24,955 nt of DNA, taken from contig CAJTPV010000037.1 of assembly GCA_910578505.1 (NCBI GenBank), positions 1 to 24,955 of the forward strand, read 5' to 3'. The position numbers were made by a program, and so were the translations under genes. Below, piece after piece: positions 1 to 5,048 of this stretch (the stretch's first letter is position 1; the number at the start of each line of letters is the position of its first letter). The DNA comes from an uncultured Oscillospiraceae bacterium (GTDB lineage: Bacteria > Bacillota > Clostridia > Oscillospirales > Oscillospiraceae). Under the pieces are notes generated by a model that saw only the letters and a program-made list of their open reading frames with translations, did not search any database and had not been told where the DNA came from.

Positions 1-229
1 AGCTGGCCTCCTCCGTCTCCAGACCGTAGCCGCTGTTCAGGCGCATGTCGTCCCGAACCGTGACGCTGCGGCCCTTGCTGTTGGTGACGGAGACGGTGCC
101 CTCCGTCTTCATCAGCCGCATCAGGGCGGCCTCTGTGGATTCTGCGAAGGCTGCGGGCGCGCAGGTCAGAAGCATGACGCACGCCAGCAGCAGCGACAGA
201 ATTCGCTGGGGCAGGTGTTGTCTTCCCAT
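1..229 (-). CDS. Exported FecR-domain-like protein, N-terminal part (runs off the window)
   Basis: The minus strand opens with ATG at 229, preceded by a GAGAGAGGG ribosome binding site, and stays open to base 1, so only about 76 residues are visible. Residues 1-29 form a clear signal peptide: basic start, hydrophobic core LLLACVMLLTC, and a probable cleavage after AFA. The mature part begins with ALMRLMKTEGTVSVTNSKG followed by a segment ending NSGYGLETEEAS. This matches the opening strands of FecR domains, which in Firmicutes occur in secreted or surface proteins with no known link to iron. Nothing can be said about the rest of the protein. It has its own promoter at 300-328 and lies downstream of dpaAB on the same strand. 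Confidence 0.7.
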   Translation of the reverse strand, partial: MGRQHLPQRILSLLLACVMLLTCAPAAFAESTEAALMRLMKTEGTVSVTNSKGRSVTVRDDMRLNSGYGLETEEAS

Positions 230-299
230 AGATTTCCCTCTCTCTCGTTGAAAAAATTAGAGCGGCAGCTCTTCCGCCGCAATGCGGGTCAACAGCTTT

Positions 300-328
300 A
301 TCATAGCATGTTTCCCGCGTGCTGACAA
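300..328 (-). promoter_or_regulatory. SigA-type promoter of the FecR-like gene
   Basis: Reading on the minus strand, TTGTCA (323-328) and TATGAT (300-305) are separated by 17 bases, about 70 bases upstream of the ATG at 229. A 10-bp inverted repeat flanks the promoter (254-263 and 329-338) and its downstream arm runs into six T residues on the minus strand. The repeat could therefore also stop transcripts reading through from dpaB. Confidence 0.6.
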
Positions 329-398
329 GCTCTAATTTCCTGAATTTGCATGGACTCTCAGGCGGAGGCATGGTTTTTTGCATGTGCCGGGTCCTGCC

Positions 399-863
399 TT
401 ACCGGTATGGCTCTAAATAGTAATTCTTCCGCACCAGCAGCTCCCCCAGATTTCTGGCCGCGCCGCTCAGTCCGTCGTTGGAGGCCACCGCCACCACCAC
501 CGGCCTGTCGTTGCGCAGATGGGCCTTTGCGGCCATGGTCACGGCGGTGTCCGTAATGCCGTTGGCCAGCTTGCCCAGGGTGTTGCCCGTGCAGGGCGCG
601 ATCACCAGTACATCCAGCAGTTTTTTCGGGCCGATGGGCTCCGCGTCCCGGATGCTGTGGATGGGTGTATGTCCTGTCAGCCGCTCCAGGGCGGCCAAAA
701 ACTCCTGCGCCGTCCCAAACCGGGTGTCCGTGGACTGGCAGGCCCCGGAGACAATGGGCAGCACGTTTTCGTATTCCTTGCACAGTCTCTCCAGCTCCGC
801 CAGTATCCTGGCGTGGGTGCAGAAAGAGCCGCATATCGCAAATCCCACTCGCTCGTTTCTCAA
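399..863 (-). CDS. dpaB: Dipicolinate synthase subunit B, C-terminally truncated
   Basis: Flavoprotein-like subunit that works with DpaA in the mother cell to make dipicolinic acid from the lysine-pathway intermediate (4-hydroxy-tetrahydrodipicolinate), for spore core dehydration. Recognisable family segments are VGFAICGSFCT near the start, TRFG (48-51), GHTPIHSIRDAEPIGPKKL, VIAPCTGNTLGKLANGITD and NDRPVVVAVASNDGLSGAARN. The start is TTG at 863, overlapping the dpaA stop (TTGA) with a GAGGTG site just upstream; no ATG is available. At 154 residues it is short: B. subtilis SpoVFB has about 200. It ends at NYYLEPYR, exactly where the family continues with a conserved F-x-QDxPxxKPxS motif. RQDP appears in the +1 frame just beyond the stop. 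See findings: either a frameshift or a natural short form. Confidence 0.85.
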   Translation of the reverse strand: MRNERVGFAICGSFCTHARILAELERLCKEYENVLPIVSGACQSTDTRFGTAQEFLAALERLTGHTPIHSIRDAEPIGPKKLLDVLVIAPCTGNTLGKLANGITDTAVTMAAKAHLRNDRPVVVAVASNDGLSGAARNLGELLVRKNYYLEPYR

Positions 864-1717
864 ATGGGCTCACCTCGTTCTTCCAGTATGTGATAGATGC
901 TGTCCCGAATCGCGGCGGCGGCGGTCCGCGGAGCCGTCCTGCCCGGCAGCCCCGGCGCGGTCCCGACGCGGCAGTGCAGCTCCCTGGCCGCGTCCAGGTC
1001 CACTCCGCCGGGAGCGGACGCCAAATCCAGCAGGAAGCAGTCCTTCCGCAGCTGGCAGAGCAGGCCAGCATCAAAGAGCAGAGCGGGCACTGTGTTAAAA
1101 ATCATGTCGAACTTCTCCAGGTTCCCGGAGAGCTGGTCCGTGCGCAGGCGCGCATATCCCCACACAGCAGCCCAGGCCAGATCGCCGTACCGCCGGGCGG
1201 AAACAGTCACCTGCGCCCCCAGCGCCTGCAGGCGCTGGGCCAGCAGCCGCCCGACGCGGCCGCAGCCGGTCACCAGGCACTGGCTGCCGTGGATCGTCTG
1301 GTCCGCAGCCTCCATCGCCAGGCCGATGGCCCCCTCCGCCGTGGGGACGGCGTTGGCCACCTGGGCCTCCTCCCGGTCGTAGTAGTCCAGCAGCGTCAGG
1401 CCGAAATCCGACATCAGCCGCGGCGACAGCTCGCCCGTCATACCGCCCAGCAGGAGCTGGTCATAGCGCAGCCTGGACCACAGCTGTTCCGCGTCCAGCT
1501 GGCTGTCCGTCAGCGGCAGGACCAGCTTCCCGTCCCGGCACACCGGCAGCGGCAGGATCAGCAGTCGGGCGGCCAGCGCCTGGTCCAAGGGCGCCGCGTT
1601 GGGCGCGTCCCCCTGCTCCAGGCCCCAGGTCACCACATCACAGCCGTCGTCCAGCAACAGCCTGGCCAGCCAGACCTGCCGCCGGTCGCCGCCCAGAACG
1701 GCAATGCTTTTTTTCAT
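860..1717 (-). CDS. dpaA: Dipicolinate synthase subunit A
   Basis: Catalytic, NAD(P)H-type subunit of dipicolinate synthase (SpoVFA), acting in the mother cell during sporulation. The protein of 285 residues is close to the 297 of B. subtilis. It shows an N-terminal segment KKSIAVLGGDRRQVWLARLL and a second Rossmann motif VTGCGRVGRLLAQRLQALG (GxGxxG at 151-156), followed by the family's NTVPALLFD and LLDLASAPGGVD stretches. I chose the ATG at 1717, with a strong AGAGGGGGG site; an in-frame GTG at 1738 would add seven residues and lies upstream of that site. dpaB follows with a four-base overlap, so the two subunits are translationally coupled. A possible SigK promoter is at 1738-1765. Confidence 0.92.
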   Translation of the reverse strand: MKKSIAVLGGDRRQVWLARLLLDDGCDVVTWGLEQGDAPNAAPLDQALAARLLILPLPVCRDGKLVLPLTDSQLDAEQLWSRLRYDQLLLGGMTGELSPRLMSDFGLTLLDYYDREEAQVANAVPTAEGAIGLAMEAADQTIHGSQCLVTGCGRVGRLLAQRLQALGAQVTVSARRYGDLAWAAVWGYARLRTDQLSGNLEKFDMIFNTVPALLFDAGLLCQLRKDCFLLDLASAPGGVDLDAARELHCRVGTAPGLPGRTAPRTAAAAIRDSIYHILEERGEPI

Positions 1718-1737
1718 AACACATCCCCCCTCTGACA

Positions 1738-1765
1738 CAGTCTATGCGTCCCGGCGGCGGGCCGT
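1738..1765 (-). promoter_or_regulatory. Possible SigK-type sporulation promoter for dpaAB
   Basis: On the minus strand an AC dinucleotide (1764-1765) is followed after 17 bases by CATAGACTG (1738-1746), close to the SigK consensus AC-N16/17-CATAnnnTA; the last base differs. spoVF is SigK-dependent in B. subtilis, which is why this was looked for. The predicted start lies almost on top of the ribosome binding site, a weakness of the call. Confidence 0.3.
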
Positions 1766-1812
1766 TACGCCTCCGCTGCGGCGCCGCTCTCCCCCCATCT
1801 ATCCGTTCAGGC

Positions 1813-1843
1813 AAAAAAATACCCCGCCAGCACTCTGGCGGGG
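1813..1843 (-). terminator. Rho-independent terminator of rpsF-ssb-rpsR
   Basis: On the minus strand a perfect 9-bp stem, CCCCGCCAG paired with CTGGCGGGG around an AGTG loop, is followed by TATTTTTTT. It lies 16 bases past the rpsR stop codon. Confidence 0.93.
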
Positions 1844-1858
1844 CATACTGCACAAAAA

Positions 1859-2113
1859 TTACTCGGTCACGTAGGGCAGCAGGGCGATCTGACGGGCCCG
1901 CTTGATGGCCTCTGTCAGCTGGCGCTGATGCATGGCGCAGGTGCCGGTGGTCCTGCGGGGCAGGATCTTGGAGCGCTCGGAAATAAACCGGCGCAGCTTC
2001 GCGGCGTCCTTATAGTCAATGTGCTCGCATTTATCTACGCAGAATTGGCAGACCTTCTTCCGCTTCCGGGGCGCGCCGGAGCGGGCGGGTCTGTTTTCAC
2101 GTTCCATTGCCAT
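1859..2113 (-). CDS. rpsR: 30S ribosomal protein bS18
   Basis: Small-subunit protein that pairs with bS6 on 16S rRNA in the platform. The 84 residues match the family length. The core signature VCQFCVDKCEHIDYKDAAKLRRFISERSKILPRR is present, followed by TGTCAMHQRQLTEAIKRARQIALLPY. Cysteines at CxxC-x4-C give the zinc-ribbon (C+) type of bS18. The ATG at 2113 has an AGGAGG site 8 bases upstream; a second Met two codons on is less well placed. It is the last gene of the rpsF-ssb-rpsR operon, 34 bases after ssb, and ends at the terminator 1813-1843. Confidence 0.97.
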   Translation of the reverse strand: MAMERENRPARSGAPRKRKKVCQFCVDKCEHIDYKDAAKLRRFISERSKILPRRTTGTCAMHQRQLTEAIKRARQIALLPYVTE

Positions 2114-2147
2114 GGTGCATTCCTCCTGTTAGAATATGGCGGCAGGC

Positions 2148-2747
2148 TTAAAAGGGCAGGCTGCCGTCCTGATCGTCAATATCGATAAACTCATGGCCGC
2201 CGTTCCGGTTGGGCGCGTCGTAGCCGCCGGCGGGGGCCGCACCGTAGTCGCCGGCGGGGGCTCCGCCGCCGTAACCGGGGGCTCCGGCGTAGCTGCCGGC
2301 AGGGGTGCCGCCGTAAGCGGGCGCTCCGCCATAGCCGCCGGAGGGGCCGCCGCCGTAGCTGTCGGACGGACCGCCGCCATAGGTGTTCTGACCATAGCCG
2401 CTGTCCCGGTCCTGGGCGTTGTCCCGCCGGCTGTCGCCGAAGTAGACGCTGTCGGCCACGACCTCCGCGTTGCGGCGGTTGTTGCCGTCCCGGTCCTTCC
2501 ACTCACGAATCTGCAGCCGCCCGCTCACCACGGCCATACGGCCCTTGGTAAAATACTTGCAGACAAATTCGGCTGTCTGCTTCCAGGCGACCACGTCAAT
2601 GAAATCGGTGCTCTTCTCGCCGGACTCCCGGCTCTTGAAGTCCCGGTCCACAGCCAGTGTAAAGGACGTAACAGGGATGCCGGTCTGCGTTGTGCGCAGC
2701 TCAGGCGTCCGGACGAGACGTCCCATAATGGTAATGCTGTTTAACAT
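2148..2747 (-). CDS. ssb: Single-stranded DNA-binding protein
   Basis: Essential ssDNA-binding protein of replication, repair and recombination. Residues 1-105 form the OB fold (MLNSITIMGRLVRTPELR, VTSFTLAVDR, DFIDVVAWKQTAEFV, KGRMAVVSGRLQ). Residues from about 112 to 180 are a disordered linker of repeated YGGGPS, YGGAP and YAGAP-like units. The last residues DIDDQDGSLPF are the acidic tip that docks partner proteins. At 199 residues it is longer than B. subtilis SsbA (172) because of the linker. The ATG at 2747 has GGAGG 10-14 bases upstream. It sits between rpsF and rpsR, the usual Firmicute order, which co-regulates it with ribosomal genes and, in B. subtilis, with the SOS response; no obvious LexA box was seen here. 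Confidence 0.97.
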   Translation of the reverse strand: MLNSITIMGRLVRTPELRTTQTGIPVTSFTLAVDRDFKSRESGEKSTDFIDVVAWKQTAEFVCKYFTKGRMAVVSGRLQIREWKDRDGNNRRNAEVVADSVYFGDSRRDNAQDRDSGYGQNTYGGGPSDSYGGGPSGGYGGAPAYGGTPAGSYAGAPGYGGGAPAGDYGAAPAGGYDAPNRNGGHEFIDIDDQDGSLPF

Positions 2748-2765
2748 CTTGGTTGTATCCTCCCG

Positions 2766-3062
2766 TCAGTCGTCCTTGCAGACGATCATGGAGCGCAGGA
2801 TTCCGTCGGTGATCCCGAACACGCGGTCCAGTTCCTTGGGGAACTCTGGATTGCTGGTAAAGGACATGAGGACATAATAGCCCTCGGTCTTGTAGTCGAT
2901 CGCGTAGGCCAGCCGCCGCTTGCCCCACTCTTCGACCTCTACATCCGAGCCATGCTGCTCCGCCAGGGTCTTGAACTTCTCGACCGTCGCAGCGACAGCC
3001 TCCTCACCCAGATTGGGATCAACGATATACACGACCTCGTACTTACCGGTGATTTTCGCCAT
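2766..3062 (-). CDS. rpsF: 30S ribosomal protein bS6
   Basis: Small-subunit protein that forms a heterodimer with bS18. The 98 residues match the family, with KYEVVYIVDPNLGEEAV at the N-terminus, VEVEEWGKRRLAYAIDYKTEGYYVLMSF in the middle and SNPEFPKELDRVFGITDGILRSMIV at the C-terminus. An upstream in-frame ATG at 3134 would add 24 unrelated residues and lies at the transcription start; the ATG at 3062 with AAGGAGGTG 8 bases upstream is the right start. It is the first gene of its operon, driven by the promoter at 3143-3170. Confidence 0.97.
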   Translation of the reverse strand: MAKITGKYEVVYIVDPNLGEEAVAATVEKFKTLAEQHGSDVEVEEWGKRRLAYAIDYKTEGYYVLMSFTSNPEFPKELDRVFGITDGILRSMIVCKDD

Positions 3063-3135
3063 ATTGTGCACCTCCTTTTGGACTGATGGCCCCCGCAGAC
3101 AGGCGGGAGCAAGGATTTTGCCTGCCAACCGCAAG
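3063..3135 (-). promoter_or_regulatory. Leader of rpsF mRNA, possible S6:S18 autoregulatory site
   Basis: The transcript leader of about 70 bases contains a GC-rich hairpin (CCCGC, six-base loop, GCGGG at about 3093-3108) just before the ribosome binding site. In many bacteria the S6:S18 complex binds a conserved structure in this leader to repress the operon. I can see a hairpin in the right place but cannot confirm the consensus bulge, so this is a positional guess. Confidence 0.3.
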
Positions 3136-3142
3136 CTCTCCT

Positions 3143-3170
3143 ATTATACCGCATTGGAGGGAATTGTCAA
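3143..3170 (-). promoter_or_regulatory. Promoter of rpsF-ssb-rpsR
   Basis: Minus strand: perfect TTGACA (3165-3170), 16-base spacer, perfect TATAAT (3143-3148). The expected start is near 3136, about 75 bases upstream of rpsF. Confidence 0.88.
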
Positions 3171-3259
3171 GTACATTTTTTCAAAAAAGCGCGTAAAAAA
3201 CGAGAAAAAGGCAGGAAGCGCTGCCGGGATGCCCTTCAGAAAATTCACAGATTTCCGGC

Positions 3260-3289
3260 TTGACAACCCCCGTTTCTTTGTGATACAAT
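3260..3289 (+). promoter_or_regulatory. Promoter of the T-box operon
   Basis: TTGACA at 3260-3265, 18-base spacer, TACAAT at 3284-3289. Transcription would start near 3296, at the beginning of the T-box leader. Confidence 0.82.
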
Positions 3290-3295
3290 GCCGCA

Positions 3296-3586
3296 TAAGT
3301 TGATACCCATCAAATGCGCGGAAGGCGTTATGCCCTGTTATGTACGCTCTCAGAGAACCGGCGGACGGTGCGAGCCGGTGAGCGGCGGCGGGGCGGCTGG
3401 CGCCGGAGCGGGGCGCCCCAACAAAGCCAATTTCAGTAGGGCGTCACGGATTTGCCCCCCGTTATCCGGGCAGAGGCTTGTTGGAGCCTCTTTTAAGTGC
3501 GCGCTCAGGCGCGAAACCGGGTGGTACCGCGGTAAAGAATTTATCGTCCCGGAGCAGTGAGACCTGCTCCCGGGATGTTTTTTTGT
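3296..3586 (+). promoter_or_regulatory. T-box riboswitch leader with terminator
   Basis: Class of leader RNA that senses an uncharged tRNA and switches from termination to read-through. Visible landmarks are the upper Stem I segment CAGAGAACCGG...GTGCGAGCCGG (3350-3379), the T-box core GGGTGGTACCGCGG (3519-3532), and the competing terminator. The variable base of the UGGN bulge reads T, which pairs with an A73 discriminator; this argues against Gly, Ser, Cys, Thr or Asn tRNAs and allows Leu, Ile, Val, Ala, Arg and others. The specifier codon could not be fixed: the loop next to the upper helix is GC-only (3385-3396), while a CTG (Leu) triplet followed by G lies at 3397-3399. It controls the LeuA-like/TIM-ligase operon. 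Confidence 0.88.
3547..3584 (+). terminator. T-box terminator hairpin
   Basis: TCCCGGAGCAG pairs with CTGCTCCCGGGA around a TGAGAC loop with one bulged base, then a run of seven T residues (3578-3584). It overlaps the antiterminator, as expected for a transcriptional T-box. Confidence 0.88.
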
Positions 3587-3639
3587 CCGGAGCAGGTGCA
3601 AAAACGAATTATCAGGACGAAAGAAGGAGAGTCTGTATC

Positions 3640-5046
3640 ATGAAAACCATCTATATTTCCGACGTCACCCTGCGGGAAGCGGGCCGGGCCGGCACGCTGA
3701 GCTTCAAGGAGCGGGTGGAGATCGCCCGCTCCCTGGACCGGCTCCAGGTGGACGCCATTGAACTGCCCCCCCTGGGGGATGCCAAGTCCGACGCCCTCAG
3801 CAACAAGACCATCGCCTCCGTGGTCTCCTCCGCCCGTGTCTCCGCCGCCGCCGGGCTGACGGCGGAGAGTGTGGACGCGGCCTGGGAGAGCATCCGGGGG
3901 GCGCGGAAGCCCTCCCTGCACATCATGCTCCCCGCCTCGGCGGTCCAGATGGAGTACCTGTGCCACAAGAAGGCCCCCGCCATGCTGGAGCTGGCCAGGG
4001 CCCTGGTGGAGCGGGCCCGGTACCACACGGAGCAGGTGGAGTTCTCCGCCCTGGACGCCACCCGGGCGGAGCCGGAGGTGCTGTGCCAATTGCTGGAGAC
4101 CGCCGCTGCCGCAGGCGCTGAAGTCGTGACGGTCTGCGATTCCGCTGGAATCATGACCCCGGCGGAGTGCGCCGGCTTTGTGGCGGATATTCTGGAGAAG
4201 GTCCCCGCGCTGAAGAGCGTCCGGCTGGGCGTGGAGCTGAGCAACAACCTGAAAATGGCCGTGGCCTGCGCCGCCGCCGCCGTGGACGCCGGGGCGGAGG
4301 TGGTCAAAACCGCCATCACCCCCATGGACATCCCCACCACCAAGGCCTTTGCCGCCTACATGACCGCCCGAGGCGACGAGAAGGGCCTGCGCTACGGCCT
4401 GCGGACCACGGAGCTGGCCCGTGTGGCCGCCCAGCTGCAGTGGATGCTGCAGACGGAGCGCAGCAGCGGCTCCCCCTTCGACAGCGGCGTCAACGAGGGC
4501 GCGCCCACCATCTGCCTCACCGCCGGGGACGACATCGCCGAGGTGGTCAAGGTGGTGCGCCACCTGGGCTACGACCTGAGCGAGGAGGACAACGCGAAAG
4601 TTTTTGAGTCCTTCCGCCGCATCGCCTCCAAAAAGCACTTCGTCAGCACCCGTGAGCTGGAGGCCATCATCGCCAGCTCCGCCATGCAGGTGCCCAGCGT
4701 GTACCGCATCGTCAACTATGTCATCACCTGCGGCAACCTGACCAGCGCCATGGCCACCCTGACCCTGGAGCGGGAGGGGGAGAAGCAGCAGGGCGTGTGC
4801 GCCGGGGACGGCCCCATCGACGCCGCCTTCCTGGCCATCGAGCAGATCATCGGCCACCACTACGAGCTGGCCGACTACCAGATCCAGACCGTCACCGAAG
4901 GCCGGGAGGCCATGGGCTCCGCCCTGGTGAAGCTGCGCTCCAACGGCAGGCTCTATTCCGGCAACGGCATCTCCACCGACATCATCGGTGCCAGCATCCG
5001 GGCCTATATCAGCGCCCTGAACAAGATCATGTATGAGGAGGCGTAA
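3640..5046 (+). CDS. LeuA-like DRE-TIM protein with degenerate metal site
   Basis: 468-residue relative of 2-isopropylmalate/citramalate/homocitrate synthases. The catalytic barrel spans about residues 1-280: the first-strand motif SDVTLRE retains D8, R12 and E13, and VEFSALDATRAEPEVL (133-148) plus CDSAGIMTPAE follow family order. A linker leads to a LeuA-type allosteric domain (about 345-465: GPIDAAFLAIEQI, YQIQTVTEGREAMG, GNGISTDIIGASIRAYISALN). The motif that should be HxHND is VELSNN (198-203), and the following Gly/Asn loop (usually GTINGIGERAGN) is TAITPMDIPTTKA, so the two His and the Asn metal ligands are missing. A standard acetyl-CoA condensation is therefore doubtful. The start is the ATG at 3640 with AAGGAG upstream, not the longer frame through the T-box. 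The next gene begins two bases after its stop. Substrate unknown. Confidence 0.85.
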   Translation: MKTIYISDVTLREAGRAGTLSFKERVEIARSLDRLQVDAIELPPLGDAKSDALSNKTIASVVSSARVSAAAGLTAESVDAAWESIRGARKPSLHIMLPASAVQMEYLCHKKAPAMLELARALVERARYHTEQVEFSALDATRAEPEVLCQLLETAAAAGAEVVTVCDSAGIMTPAECAGFVADILEKVPALKSVRLGVELSNNLKMAVACAAAAVDAGAEVVKTAITPMDIPTTKAFAAYMTARGDEKGLRYGLRTTELARVAAQLQWMLQTERSSGSPFDSGVNEGAPTICLTAGDDIAEVVKVVRHLGYDLSEEDNAKVFESFRRIASKKHFVSTRELEAIIASSAMQVPSVYRIVNYVITCGNLTSAMATLTLEREGEKQQGVCAGDGPIDAAFLAIEQIIGHHYELADYQIQTVTEGREAMGSALVKLRSNGRLYSGNGISTDIIGASIRAYISALNKIMYEEA

Positions 5047-5048
5047 AA

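Noticed and set aside
1718..1738. GTG start for dpaA at 1738
   Set aside because: It lies upstream of the ribosome binding site that fits the ATG at 1717, and the extra residues are unlike the family.
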